This document shows positions 14,954 to 23,875 of a stretch of 43,535 bases of DNA, one piece after another. The notes beneath the pieces were generated by a model. It saw nothing but the letters and a program-made list of their open reading frames with translations. It searched no databases and was not told the DNA's origin. This DNA comes from Halieaceae bacterium. Its GTDB lineage: Bacteria; Pseudomonadota; Gammaproteobacteria; Pseudomonadales; Halieaceae. Position 1 is the stretch's first letter; each line of letters opens with the position of its first letter. The stretch spans positions 1-43,535 of the forward strand of contig JANQLM010000002.1 of the NCBI GenBank assembly GCA_028280635.1, written 5' to 3'. Both the position numbers and the translations under genes were made by a program.

Positions 14954-15018
14954 GTTCCGTGCTGCCTTAAGGGCACGGCTTCACGTACAATCGGCGGCCC
15001 CAGTACTTCGGCGCGCTC

Positions 15019-16905
15019 ATGCCTCTCCTCAAACTCGACAGTATCAGCCTTCAGTACGGCACCCAGGTGCTGCTCGACGATGTCGAGTTCAGCGTGGAGC
15101 CGGGGGATCGCATTGGCCTGCTGGGGCGCAACGGGGCCGGCAAGTCGACGCTGCTGAAGGTCATCAGCGGCGACACTGTTGCCGAGAGCGGCGAGCGCTG
15201 GTTGCGCCCGGGAGCGCGCATTGCCTATCTGGACCAGGCGTTGCCCAATGCCGACCAGCAGGATGTCTACGATGTGGTGGCCCATGGCCTCGCGGATATA
15301 GGCGACCTGCTGGCGCGCTATCACCACTGTATCGTCGAAAACGACATGAATGGCCTGGCCCGCGCCCAGGCGGAGCTGGAGGCCAAAGACGGTTGGCTGC
15401 TGGCCCAGCGGGTGGAGTCTGTGATCAGCCAGTTGCAGTTGCCGGGGGATGCGAAGATGAAAACCCTGTCCGGCGGCTGGCGGCGTCGGGTTGCCCTTGG
15501 CCAGGCCCTGGTCAGCGAACCCGACATCCTGCTGCTGGATGAGCCCACCAACCACCTGGATATCCCGGCCATCGAGTGGCTGGAGAAAACGCTAAGGGAC
15601 TACTCGGGCGCGATCCTGTTTATCACCCACGACCGGGCCTTCCTGCAGGGCCTGGCCAACACCATCGTTGAGCTGGACCGCGGCCACCTGCGCCGCTGGC
15701 AGGGCGACTACCAGGGGTTCCTGCGTTTTCGGGATCAGCAACTGGCCGCCGAAGAGAAAGAGAACGCCCTGTTCGACAAGCGCCTGGCCGAGGAAGAAAA
15801 GTGGATTCGCCAGGGCATCAAGGCGCGGCGCACCCGCAATGAAGGACGGGTACGCGCACTCAAGGCCATGCGCGAGGAGCGCAGCCAGCGCCGGGAGCGC
15901 ACCGGCCAGGCCAAATTCCGAGTGGAAGCGGCGGATCGCTCCGGCAAACGGGTGGCTGAAGTGGAAGACGCCAGTGTCAGCTTTGATGGCAAGTGCGTGA
16001 TCGACAGGCTCTCGACCCTGGTGACCCGCGGTGACCGCATTGGCATTGTCGGCGCCAACGGCGCGGGCAAGACCACCCTGCTGAAGCTGTTGCTGGGTGA
16101 GCTGGCACCGGACAGCGGTACGGTGACCCTGGGCACCAAACTGGAGGTCGCTTACTTCGATCAGCTTCGCGCCCATCTGGACCCCGACAAAGACCTGATC
16201 GATAACGTCTGCGGCGGTCAGGAGTTTATCGAGGTGGGCGGTAGCCGGCGTCACGCCATTTCTTATCTGGGTGATTTCCTGTTCACTCCGGACCGGGTGC
16301 GCACGCCGGTCAGGGCGCTGTCGGGTGGCGAGCAGAACCGCGCCATTCTGGCCCGCTTGTTCTCCAGGCCCGCCAATCTGCTGGTGCTGGACGAACCCAC
16401 CAACGACCTCGACGTGGAAACCCTGGAACTGCTGGAAGAGATTTTGATGGAGTACCCGGGCACGGTGCTGCTGGTCAGCCATGACCGGGCCTTTATGGAC
16501 AACGTGGTCACCAGCATCCTGGTGCTCGAGGGCGACGGCAGGGTGAGCGAGCACGTGGGCGGCTACAGCGATTGGGCAGCCAAGGGTGGGCGCCTATTGG
16601 GACTGGATGATCCGGCGCCGGGCAAATCAGTGTCATCCAAGCCCGCCGACAAGCCAGCGCCCGTGAACAAGCAAACCACACCTGAAGCGAAGAAGCTCTC
16701 CTACAAAGACCAGCGCGAACTGGATGCGCTACCCGACCGCATCGAGGCGCTGGAGGCGAAGCAGGCGGCGTTGGAGGCGACGATCTCCGCTCCCGGTTTC
16801 TACGACCAGGATCATGCCGTCACCAACGGTGTGCTGGAAGAGCTGGCGGATCTGCAGGCTGAGCTGGAGGCCGCTTACGCGCGCTGGGAGGAGCTCGCCG
16901 ACTGA
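15019..16905 (+). CDS. uup: ABC-F ATPase Uup
   Basis: This is a 628-residue soluble protein with two ABC cassettes and no membrane domain. Walker A motifs are GRNGAGKS (36-43) and GANGAGKT; signatures are LSGGWRRR and LSGGEQNR; Walker B regions are LLLDEPTNHLD and LVLDEPTNDLD. The linker between cassettes holds the basic KARRTRNEGRVRALKAM helix. The C-terminus (EALEAKQAALEATI to the end) is the coiled-coil domain that distinguishes Uup from EttA, YbiT and YheS. Uup acts on ribosomes or on branched DNA intermediates and limits precise excision of transposons. Length and layout are normal. It is followed by a 2OG-oxygenase-like gene after 128 bp. Confidence 0.93.
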   Translation: MPLLKLDSISLQYGTQVLLDDVEFSVEPGDRIGLLGRNGAGKSTLLKVISGDTVAESGERWLRPGARIAYLDQALPNADQQDVYDVVAHGLADIGDLLARYHHCIVENDMNGLARAQAELEAKDGWLLAQRVESVISQLQLPGDAKMKTLSGGWRRRVALGQALVSEPDILLLDEPTNHLDIPAIEWLEKTLRDYSGAILFITHDRAFLQGLANTIVELDRGHLRRWQGDYQGFLRFRDQQLAAEEKENALFDKRLAEEEKWIRQGIKARRTRNEGRVRALKAMREERSQRRERTGQAKFRVEAADRSGKRVAEVEDASVSFDGKCVIDRLSTLVTRGDRIGIVGANGAGKTTLLKLLLGELAPDSGTVTLGTKLEVAYFDQLRAHLDPDKDLIDNVCGGQEFIEVGGSRRHAISYLGDFLFTPDRVRTPVRALSGGEQNRAILARLFSRPANLLVLDEPTNDLDVETLELLEEILMEYPGTVLLVSHDRAFMDNVVTSILVLEGDGRVSEHVGGYSDWAAKGGRLLGLDDPAPGKSVSSKPADKPAPVNKQTTPEAKKLSYKDQRELDALPDRIEALEAKQAALEATISAPGFYDQDHAVTNGVLEELADLQAELEAAYARWEELAD

Positions 16906-17033
16906 GCGAGCCGGCGCGTTTTCGCGTCGCTTTCTAGAGGGCCGATTACGGCGAGTCTCGCCTCCCGGATTTGTTACGCTCATGGGTTCCGGTACCGCGC
17001 GCTCCCGCGTGAGCCAGCACCCGAGACGCACCA

Positions 17034-17744
17034 GTGAACATACCCGCGAGTGGCAGCTTTTCACATTACGCAGACGAACTACTCTGCCGGGGCTTCTGCG
17101 TGTTGCCGGAAGTGTTGAATGCCGTGGAGTGCCGGGACTTTACTGCCCAGTATGATCGGGAGCAGCGCTATCGCTCCACCATCGATATGTCGCGCTACAA
17201 CTTCGGCAGCGGCCAGTACCGCTACTTCGCCGACCCGCTCCCCGAGCGGGTTGCGAAGCTGCGTGCGCGGTTCTATGAATTGCTGGTGGGCGCGGCGAAC
17301 ACCTGGTCGCAGCGGGTGAACAGCGAACAGCATTTTCCCGCGCGGTTTCCTGACTACGAGCGCGAGCAGCAGGGCCACCGGCAGACCACGCCCACGCCGC
17401 TGATCCTTCGCTACCGTGCCGGCGACTACAACTGCCTGCACCAGGATATCTCGGGTGAGCATTACTTCCCCTACCAGTTGATCATCGCGCTGAGTCAGCG
17501 GGGGCAGGATTTTGAGGGTGGCGAGCTGGTCCTCACACAGCAGCGCCCGCGTATGCAGACGATCCCGCACATCGTCAAGCTGGACCGGGGTGACTGTGTG
17601 ATCGTCGCCGCCAGGCATCACCCCAGTGCGGGAAAGCGCGGCTACTACCGCAGCGCCTTCAGGCACGGTGTGGCGCAGGTCACCGGGGGTGAGCGCTACA
17701 GCCTGGGCATCATCTTCCACAACTACGCCAGCGCTACCGGCTAG
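17034..17744 (+). CDS. 2OG-Fe(II) oxygenase-family protein
   Basis: This is 236 residues from a GTG start at 17034; no in-frame ATG start is available nearby. The iron triad appears as His-x-Asp in NCLHQDISG with the distal His in SAFRHGVAQV, and an Arg in GGERYSLGIIFH can bind 2-oxoglutarate. The context FPYQLIIALSQRGQDFEGGELVL is typical of small bacterial 2OG oxygenases related to prolyl-hydroxylase-like proteins (COG3826 group). Such enzymes hydroxylate proteins, nucleobases or small molecules; the substrate is not evident. It lies between uup and a small hypothetical gene on the same strand. The family call is good. Confidence 0.85.
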   Translation: MNIPASGSFSHYADELLCRGFCVLPEVLNAVECRDFTAQYDREQRYRSTIDMSRYNFGSGQYRYFADPLPERVAKLRARFYELLVGAANTWSQRVNSEQHFPARFPDYEREQQGHRQTTPTPLILRYRAGDYNCLHQDISGEHYFPYQLIIALSQRGQDFEGGELVLTQQRPRMQTIPHIVKLDRGDCVIVAARHHPSAGKRGYYRSAFRHGVAQVTGGERYSLGIIFHNYASATG

Positions 17745-17765
17745 CGGACGAAGCGAGGCAGCATT

Positions 17766-18329
17766 ATGACGATAATGGAACTGGGCGCGCTGGGCGAATT
17801 GCTGGGTTCCATCGCGGTACTGGCCACCCTGGTGTACCTGTCGGTACAGGTGCGGCAGAACACCCGGGCCATGGAGGAGAACAAGCGGCTGGCGCTGGCC
17901 CAGACCTACAAGACCCGGGCCGATGCCCTGCAGCTGATGCTGGTGCAGGCGGCGGATTCAGAGTACATCGGCCCGATCATTACCCGGCTCACCAGCGCCG
18001 GTTACCCGGATGACATCAGCGCGCTGGACCAGCTCTCGGTGGAGGAGCGCGGTCGCTTCCGCCAGTGGCAGATCGCCCAGCAGACCCACTGGGACAATAT
18101 GTACTTCCAGTATGAACAGGGCTTCCTGGATGAGACCTATTACCAGGACGCGTTCGTCACCCGCGTGCGCCGGCTCGCGCCGACCTGGGAGGCGCTGAAC
18201 ATCACCGGTGGCCGCCGCTCCTTTCACGCCGAGATCGACCGCATTCTGTCCGACGCGCGGCTCAGTGGTGGAACAGGCAACGCTGCTGCAGGTGCTGTAG
18301 AACCGGCGCGGAGCTGCCACTCTCAATAG
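17766..18329 (+). CDS. hypothetical protein with N-terminal membrane helix (187 aa)
   Basis: The N-terminus has one hydrophobic helix (LGELLGSIAVLATLVYLSV) followed by QVRQNTRAMEENKR, a layout common to a family of uncharacterised membrane-anchored proteins in marine gammaproteobacteria. The middle is helical with the WDNMYFQYEQGFLDE block. The last 22 residues overlap the convergent sigma-factor gene (18262-18329), and this tail (GGTGNAAAGAVEP) is of low complexity. The true conserved region probably ends near ILSDARL. It follows the 2OG oxygenase by 21 bp. The function is unknown. Confidence 0.75.
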   Translation: MTIMELGALGELLGSIAVLATLVYLSVQVRQNTRAMEENKRLALAQTYKTRADALQLMLVQAADSEYIGPIITRLTSAGYPDDISALDQLSVEERGRFRQWQIAQQTHWDNMYFQYEQGFLDETYYQDAFVTRVRRLAPTWEALNITGGRRSFHAEIDRILSDARLSGGTGNAAAGAVEPARSCHSQ

Positions 18330-19500
18330 CGGCCTGGAACTGCTGCCGGGCGCGGTCTTCCTGGCCCAGCAGCCGCAGCACCTCGGCGCGGGCCAGGTGA
18401 AAGGGCGCGTAGTGTGTCAGTAGTGGCTCATCGGCCAGGGCATCGAGCTGCCGCAGGGCGGCCTCGGCCTGGCCGGCGAAGGCCCGCGCCACGCTGGCGT
18501 TGATCTGCACCACCGGCGATTGCGCCAGCGCCTCGAGTTTTTCGTACAGCATGAGAATGGCGTCCCAGTCGATCTGCTCCCAACTCGGCGCCGAGGCATA
18601 CAGCGAGGCGATGCCCGCCTCCAGGTGGTAGCGGGAGGGCGAGTCGGCGGCGCGCGCCGCCTGTAGGTAGTGCATGCCAGCGTCCACCGCGCTGCGGTCC
18701 CAGGCACTGCGGTCCTGGTTTCTCAGCAGCACCGGCAGGCCAGATTCGCTCTCACGGGCGTTGAGACGCGAAACCTGGAAACAGAGCAGGGCGGCAAGTG
18801 CCTGGGCGTCCGCGGTGTTGGTGTGCTGTGTGTCCGCCAGTTCGCGGGCCAGGCGCTGGGCTTCCAGGGCCACGTCGCGGCGCACCAGTTGCTCTCCGGA
18901 GCGCGGGGCGTAGCCCAGGCTGAACATCAGGTATATGACTTTCAGCGCGGCGGGCAGGTGCCGCTCTATCTCGAAGATACTCGGCGGGCTGGCCTCGGGC
19001 CCTGGCAGGCGCTGGAGTTTGTGCCTGGCGCGGGACAGGCGTTGGGCAACGGCGGTCTCGGGTGCCAGGAAAGCGTTGGCGATCTCCCGGGCGGTGAAGC
19101 CACTGACCACCCGCAACGTCAGGGCGAGCCGGTCGACGCCCTCCAGTGCCGTGTTGCTGCACAGGAAGATCAGCCGCAGTTCCGGGTCAGCGATGCGCTC
19201 GGGTTCGGGTTCCGGTGCCGCCCCGATGTCGACGCCTTCGTCAAGCCGCTGGTTGCGGGCCTCGTGGCGCAGGCGATCGATGGCCTTGTTGTGGGCCACC
19301 CGGGTCAGCCAGGCCGCCGGGTTGTCGGGTGTGCCCTGGTACTGCCAGGTCGAGAGGGCGGCCAGCATCGCCTCCTGGGCTACATCCTCGGCCAGTTCCA
19401 GGTGCTGGTGGCCGAGGCGATTGACGAGGCCGGCGATGAGCCGGCCCCGTTCCCGGCGTGAGAGCCGATCGAGCTGTTGCCTGATGTCTTCGCCGGACAA
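18262..19500 (-). CDS. ECF sigma factor of the ECF42 type with C-terminal extension
   Basis: This 412-residue protein has a sigma region 2 (EDVAQEAMLAALSTWQ, ...AAWLTRVAHNKAIDRLR) and region 4 (TLRVVSGFTAREIANAFL to RLSRARHKL). These are followed by about 230 residues of helical, TPR-like extension. That extension, together with a neighbouring YCII/DGPF protein, is the hallmark of the ECF42 group, which lacks a classical anti-sigma factor. The start is TTG at 19500, in the same frame as the YCII stop and 6 bases after it; GAGGTG within the end of the YCII gene supplies the ribosome site. Target genes are usually the DGPF genes. The 3' end overlaps the convergent hypothetical gene by 68 bp. 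Confidence 0.88.
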   Translation of the reverse strand: MSGEDIRQQLDRLSRRERGRLIAGLVNRLGHQHLELAEDVAQEAMLAALSTWQYQGTPDNPAAWLTRVAHNKAIDRLRHEARNQRLDEGVDIGAAPEPEPERIADPELRLIFLCSNTALEGVDRLALTLRVVSGFTAREIANAFLAPETAVAQRLSRARHKLQRLPGPEASPPSIFEIERHLPAALKVIYLMFSLGYAPRSGEQLVRRDVALEAQRLARELADTQHTNTADAQALAALLCFQVSRLNARESESGLPVLLRNQDRSAWDRSAVDAGMHYLQAARAADSPSRYHLEAGIASLYASAPSWEQIDWDAILMLYEKLEALAQSPVVQINASVARAFAGQAEAALRQLDALADEPLLTHYAPFHLARAEVLRLLGQEDRARQQFQAAIESGSSAPVLQHLQQRCLFHH

Positions 19501-19506
19501 GCGGCC

Positions 19507-19857
19507 CTACACCTCGTGCACCTGGCGAATCTCGATCTTGCTGTTGTGCTTGAGGTGCGGGTGAGTCCGGCTGATGGCCACGGCGGCATCGTAATCCGCC
19601 GCTTCAATGATCATCAGGCCGCCAAGAATCTCGCTGACCTCGGTGAACGGGCTGTCGTGCACCTCCACTTTCTCGCCGTTGCTGGTGACGACCCTGCCCG
19701 TGTCCTCGGTCAGCTTGTGGCCGCCGGCATAGACGCCGTCCGCCGTCGCCTGCTCGACCCAGGCCACGTAATCCTTGATCACGGCCATGTAGTCATCCTC
19801 TGAAAGTCCCTTGTAGCGGTCGGGCGCGTGGGGCAGCATGAGTGCAAATTTCGCCAT
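19507..19857 (-). CDS. YCII/DGPF-family protein, partner of ECF42 sigma factor
   Basis: This is a 116-residue protein starting at 19857 after GGAGG. It has the YCII-type ferredoxin-like fold with MAKFALMLPHAPDR at the start, GVYAGGHKL in the middle and the family motif in altered form: DSPFTEVSEILGGLMI, where the usual DGPF reads DSPF. The DGPF protein and the ECF42 sigma factor are normally encoded together, and here only 6 bp separate them. The role is unclear; proposals include substrate-binding or stress-linked signalling. The intergenic region upstream (19858-20085) carries the divergent LysE-type gene. Confidence 0.88.
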   Translation of the reverse strand: MAKFALMLPHAPDRYKGLSEDDYMAVIKDYVAWVEQATADGVYAGGHKLTEDTGRVVTSNGEKVEVHDSPFTEVSEILGGLMIIEAADYDAAVAISRTHPHLKHNSKIEIRQVHEV

Positions 19858-20085
19858 CGGTTTGTCCTCCTGTTTGACGGTATCCGGGTGGCCGAAGCCA
19901 CTGTCATACCAACGACGATCCAGCGCCCGCGATATTGACACCCTGGGACAAATTTAGCGCAGGAAATGTCGCGCCGCCGGCGGCAATCGGCCATCGCGGG
20001 GGCTTTTCTCGGAAAAACCTGCCGCTACACGGCGCGGGTTTGCGATAGTGCGCTAGACTTTCTATCTGCTGAGAGGAGTGAGCGT

Positions 20086-20712
20086 ATGGTGAGTATCGAA
20101 TTTCTGATGACATCCCTGGTGGTGGTGTTGATACCGGGCACGGGTGTGCTCTACACGGTGGCGATAGCCCTGTTCATGGGCCGCCGGGCCAGTGCCGCTG
20201 CGGCCTTTGGGTGCACGCTCGGCATAGTGCCTTCCCTGCTCGCCAGCATACTGGGTCTGGCCATCGTCATTCACACCAGCGCCCTGGCGTTTCAGATCGT
20301 AAAGTATGCGGGTGTGGCCTACCTGCTCTACCTGGCCTGGTCGATGCTGCAGTCCTCCGGTCCACTGGCGCTGGCAGACACCGATAACCCTCAGAGCAGG
20401 CAGAGCCTGGTGTCGGTGGCGTTCAAGGGATTCCTCATCAATATCCTGAACCCGAAGCTCACGGTGTTCTTCCTGGCCTTCCTGCCCCAGTTCATTCCCG
20501 CCCACGTGGAACAGGCCACCGAGGCCATGCTCACGCTGGGCCTGGTGTTCATGGTGATGACCCTGGCGGTGTTCCTGGTCTATGGCCTGTTGGCGACGCG
20601 GGTGCGGCAGTACGTGATTCACTCGGAGACCGTCAGCGTGATGCTACAGCGCGTGTTTGCGGGGAGCTTTGCCGTGCTGGGCCTCAAGCTGGCGCTGACC
20701 AGCCGCGAATAA
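20086..20712 (+). CDS. LysE/RhtB-family amino-acid exporter
   Basis: This is 208 residues from ATG 20086, preceded by GAGAGGAGTG. The upstream-extended frame has no hydrophobic or ribosome support. The first membrane segment carries the family pattern FLMTSLVVVLIPGTGVLYTV (usual P-G-P/T region). Six membrane spans can be placed, with the conserved GFLINILNPKLTVFFLAFLP block in the middle. Proteins of this family expel amino acids such as threonine, homoserine or lysine and related metabolites. A threonine-aldolase-like gene lies 0.9 kb downstream on the other strand, but no functional link is shown. The substrate is not determined. Confidence 0.88.
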   Translation: MVSIEFLMTSLVVVLIPGTGVLYTVAIALFMGRRASAAAAFGCTLGIVPSLLASILGLAIVIHTSALAFQIVKYAGVAYLLYLAWSMLQSSGPLALADTDNPQSRQSLVSVAFKGFLINILNPKLTVFFLAFLPQFIPAHVEQATEAMLTLGLVFMVMTLAVFLVYGLLATRVRQYVIHSETVSVMLQRVFAGSFAVLGLKLALTSRE

Positions 20713-20735
20713 CGGCGCCGCAACGCCGGGCGTCG

Positions 20736-21497
20736 CTAGTTCAGCAGTACATCGGAACAGATACTTCTCACATCGTGGGCCTGCCCGCCCTGCTCCAGGG
20801 TCAGGTACAGGGTGATCAGGTAGAAGCCCACGAAGATGAAGTCGCTGTGCAGCTTGTAGTCGTGCTGGATGAAAAAGGCGAACAACTCGTCGAAGGAGGC
20901 CTTGAAGGCATCGACTGAAAAGGTTTGGGCACGTTGATCGATGCCGAAGTGACGGTTCAGCAGTCCCTTCAGTTCTGCCTCGGCTTTCCTGTTCATGCCC
21001 GCCTTTAGCATGCCCATCTGCTTCAGTGCTGCATCGAAGGCTTTTTCATCATCGCTGTAAAAAGACCGGTACAGGGCTACCATGCCGTTGCGGAACTCTG
21101 GCCGCAGCCGAATCCAGAGCCCGTTGGGGGCGAAGTGCAGGGTGTCTTCATCGAGGCCGAAGTGGATGCTGCGCAGGTCGATGAACACTCCATCCTCGCT
21201 CAACCACTGGGCAAAATAGAGCCTGAGGATGGCATCGCCGGCTATCCTGAACTGCGTGTCATCAGACAGGCTGTTGAAGCGCTCCAGACCACGCAGCGTC
21301 GAGGCGCATTCGATATCCGGAACGGCTTGCGCCAGGCTCTCGCGCAGCTTCCGCACGCCGCGACCCGTCACGTAACGGGTACTGACTTCCCGCATCGCGC
21401 CCAGCAGTGGCGTCCACTCAATGGCGTCCCAGCCGCTGGTGGGCACGAAGCGCATCAGTTGGCGAAGGTCCTGGGGAACGAAAGCAGGGAGTTTCAT
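20736..21497 (-). CDS. hypothetical protein (253 aa)
   Basis: The product is a helix-rich soluble protein with no signal peptide and no motif I recognise. Visible blocks are FVPTSGWDAIEWTPLLGAM, DTQFRIAGDAILRLYFAQW, DEDTLHFAPNGLWIRLRPEF and a hydrophobic C-terminal segment DFIFVGFYLITLYLTLEQ, which may be one buried or membrane helix. Codon use agrees with the host-like surroundings. It is separated from the threonine-aldolase-like gene upstream by 124 bp and converges on the LysE-type gene. It is probably real on grounds of length and composition, with no function assigned. Confidence 0.7.
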   Translation of the reverse strand: MKLPAFVPQDLRQLMRFVPTSGWDAIEWTPLLGAMREVSTRYVTGRGVRKLRESLAQAVPDIECASTLRGLERFNSLSDDTQFRIAGDAILRLYFAQWLSEDGVFIDLRSIHFGLDEDTLHFAPNGLWIRLRPEFRNGMVALYRSFYSDDEKAFDAALKQMGMLKAGMNRKAEAELKGLLNRHFGIDQRAQTFSVDAFKASFDELFAFFIQHDYKLHSDFIFVGFYLITLYLTLEQGGQAHDVRSICSDVLLN

Positions 21498-21621
21498 TGA
21501 GGCAATACCACCACATCAGCCACGGGGTTTACATGATGCGGTGGCTGGGGTGGGTGCGTAAAGCCCACGCACCTGCCATATGTGGAAATTGTCTACTTGT
21601 TGAAGGTACGCTTGCGCCGTG

Positions 21622-22713
21622 TCAGGCAAGCGGTCCGTAGAAATCCTGCAACCAGGCCTGCCACTGGCCCCTGGTCTGCGCCTCTATGCCCCGGCCGAGG
21701 CTGAACTCCATGACCGCGCGTTCTCCGTCCATGGCGCGTGGCATCGGCATCAGGAACACGCCGTGTTGCTCGCTCCAGTCTATGGCCCGTTCAACCAGGG
21801 TGTTGGGGTCTGCCTCCAGCTTGAGGTGAAACAGGTTGGTGGGCGGCGCCGCCGGCGTGGTGGCAAGGCCCAGGTTGGCAAACACGGCTGCCAGCCAGCC
21901 GGCGGCTTCTACAGCGGCGGGGATCGCTGCCAGGTTCCGCTCCATACCGGCACGGGCAGCGAGCACGTAGGGGAACAGGCTGTAGAGGCTGCCACCGGCG
22001 CGAGCGATCCAGGTTTTTGCCTCGGCGATAAAGTCCTCCGGGCCCGCCAGCACCGAGCCTGCGATGCCGCCAATGTCCTTGTAGAAACTCACGTAAACCG
22101 AATCGAACAGGGCCGAGATTTCCGCCATGCTCCTGCCGTAGTGGGGGGTGCACTGCCAGAGCCGGGCGCCGTCCATGTGCAGCTTGACGCCCTGCGCCCT
22201 TGCCCACTGGCTCTGGGCCTGGAGGGTTTCCCAGTCGGGAAGCTGGCCGCCGATCTCGCGCATGGGCAGTTCCAGCAGGGCGGCTGACAAGTCGCCGGCG
22301 CGCTTCAGGTCGTCCAGGCCCACGGTCTCTCCTGGCTTCCCCAACAGCGTTGTGTCGAGCCCGTAGAGAATCTCGCTGGCATTGTGCTCATGCAGTTTCA
22401 GGTGGCTGGTGGTGTGGAAGCCGACCCGGCGACTGTTGGCCCGGTCGGCCCAGATTCGCAGGGCGATGTTCTGGGCCATGGTGCCGCTAACCAGGAACAC
22501 GGCGGCGGGCTTGCCCAGCAGGTCGGCGATATCGCGCTGGAACGACTCGATCAACTCCCCTTCACCGTACATGTCCTGGGCGTCGTAGCGCTGTGCCCAG
22601 CGGCTGATGTCGTCCAGTTGCCCGGCCATGCCGAGTTTGGGGTGGCCGGTGAGGCGGTAGTCGCAGGCGTCCACCACCTCCCGGTACTGCTTCCTGAGGG
22701 CTTCATTAATCAT
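21622..22713 (-). CDS. threonine aldolase / beta-eliminating lyase family PLP enzyme
   Basis: This is 363 residues from ATG 22713, which overlaps the stop of the upstream isomerase-like gene as ATGA. The fold-type I PLP layout is visible: VFLVSGTMAQNIALRIWA (cofactor phosphate region), HMDGARLW (Asp that contacts the pyridine nitrogen) and VSFYKDIGGIAGSVLAG, where Lys is the Schiff-base residue. Low-specificity threonine aldolases split L-threonine or allo-threonine into glycine and acetaldehyde. Relatives act on beta-hydroxyaspartate and similar amino acids, so the substrate is not fixed. It is the last gene of a four-gene overlapped operon. Confidence 0.85.
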   Translation of the reverse strand: MINEALRKQYREVVDACDYRLTGHPKLGMAGQLDDISRWAQRYDAQDMYGEGELIESFQRDIADLLGKPAAVFLVSGTMAQNIALRIWADRANSRRVGFHTTSHLKLHEHNASEILYGLDTTLLGKPGETVGLDDLKRAGDLSAALLELPMREIGGQLPDWETLQAQSQWARAQGVKLHMDGARLWQCTPHYGRSMAEISALFDSVYVSFYKDIGGIAGSVLAGPEDFIAEAKTWIARAGGSLYSLFPYVLAARAGMERNLAAIPAAVEAAGWLAAVFANLGLATTPAAPPTNLFHLKLEADPNTLVERAIDWSEQHGVFLMPMPRAMDGERAVMEFSLGRGIEAQTRGQWQAWLQDFYGPLA

Positions 22714-23612
22714 GCCGCGATGATACTCGAAGTCGATACCGGGGCGCGGGTCGGTTCCCGGAGCCGGGCTCCGAAACGCCGGTTCAGCGGGCGCAGCGCC
22801 TCCAGCACGGCCGACTCCCCGGCCTGGCCGGGCTGGGACGGCCCGAATTCCAGGCCGACAATGCCGGTAAATCCCTTCTCGGCCAGGCGTTGGAAAACCA
22901 CCGGGAAGTTGATCTCGCCGGCACCGGGCTCGACCCGACCCGGATTGTCCGCCACCTGGATATAGGCGATCTCGTCCCAGGCCAGTTCCAGGTTGGCCAG
23001 CAGGTCGCCGCCGTGAATCTGCTGGTGCCACAGGTCATAGAGCACCTTCACTGACGGCATGTCCACGGCCTTGCTGATGAGGTAGGCGTGGCCCAATTCG
23101 GTCATAAAGGTGCCGGGCCAGCCTTTGTGATTGATGGGTTCCAGCGCCAGCACCAGGCCCTCCTTGGACGCGGCTTCACCTGCCCATTTGAGGTTTTCGA
23201 TCATGTTGGCGGTCTGGTAGTCGCGCGGTAGGTGAGGGTGGGCGGTGCCGGACAAGGTGGTGACATGGGTCGCGCCCACCCGGCGGGCCGCCCTCGCCGT
23301 GGTATGGACCTCGCTGACCAGTCGCCGTCGCTCGGCCTCATCGGGCAACACAAAGCTCGGTCGGCTGTACACCATGGTGTTGACGATCACTCCCATATCC
23401 AGACCGCGCTGCGCCAGGGCGCGGCCCATGGCGGCCTGCTCGGCCTCGGGCCGCAGGCTGAGGAAGTTGTCCTCGACGGCGGTGAACCCCTGATCGGCGA
23501 TAAAGTGAATCTGGTCCACCGGGTTGTTGCCGGCGAGATGCCGGAACAAGCCGTCATCAGGGGACGTCAGGCTGAGGTGTGGTGCGAAACGGAGTCTTGC
23601 TTGGGTGCTCAT
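22710..23612 (-). CDS. hydroxypyruvate-isomerase-like sugar phosphate isomerase/epimerase
   Basis: The 300-residue protein (start 23612, MSTQARLRFAPHLSLTS) belongs to the xylose-isomerase-like TIM-barrel family. Metal-binding residues are visible in LALEPINHKGWPG (Glu), VKVLYDLWHQQIHGGD (Asp, His), IQVADNPGRVEPGAGEINF (Asp, Arg, Glu) and GIVGLEFGPS (Glu). This pattern is that of hydroxypyruvate isomerase and otnI/ygbM-like enzymes, which interconvert hydroxypyruvate and tartronate semialdehyde or related 2-oxo acids. The 4-bp overlap with the aldolase-like gene and 1-bp overlap with the upstream small gene show tight co-expression. Together the genes may process a small hydroxy/amino acid; this is inference. 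Confidence 0.85.
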   Translation of the reverse strand: MSTQARLRFAPHLSLTSPDDGLFRHLAGNNPVDQIHFIADQGFTAVEDNFLSLRPEAEQAAMGRALAQRGLDMGVIVNTMVYSRPSFVLPDEAERRRLVSEVHTTARAARRVGATHVTTLSGTAHPHLPRDYQTANMIENLKWAGEAASKEGLVLALEPINHKGWPGTFMTELGHAYLISKAVDMPSVKVLYDLWHQQIHGGDLLANLELAWDEIAYIQVADNPGRVEPGAGEINFPVVFQRLAEKGFTGIVGLEFGPSQPGQAGESAVLEALRPLNRRFGARLREPTRAPVSTSSIIAA

Positions 23613-23875
23613 CAGATCTGTCCTCCCTGGGTGGATCGGGTTTGGCGGGAGCCGCTGAGAGCCTGCAGCCACTGGCTGACGAAGGGCATCAGGACGTAGA
23701 GCATGATGGGCACCATCGTCAGGCTGATGACCAGGGTCCGGGCGGGCAGCGGCCAGTGGCCCAGCAGCGGCTCACTGGCCAGCGACAGCACGGTGATGGT
23801 GGGGTAAACAGCCAGCCAGGTCGCGAAGGCCTGCATAATGCCGGCGCGGCGAGCGGTTGCTTTTGCGCTACACAT
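23612..23875 (-). CDS. small membrane protein, DUF2798-like (87 aa)
   Basis: It has two hydrophobic segments (FATWLAVYPTITVLSLASEP and TLVISLTMVPIMLYVLMPFV) with a basic N-terminus and a C-terminal polar tail. The layout matches the two-helix DUF2798 family of unknown function. The start overlaps the stop of the aldo/keto reductase gene by 8 bases (ATGTGTAG), and its stop overlaps the next start by one base. This tight packing makes it a true gene despite its small size. It is part of the LysR-linked four-gene operon. Its role is unknown. Confidence 0.75.
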   Translation of the reverse strand: MCSAKATARRAGIMQAFATWLAVYPTITVLSLASEPLLGHWPLPARTLVISLTMVPIMLYVLMPFVSQWLQALSGSRQTRSTQGGQI

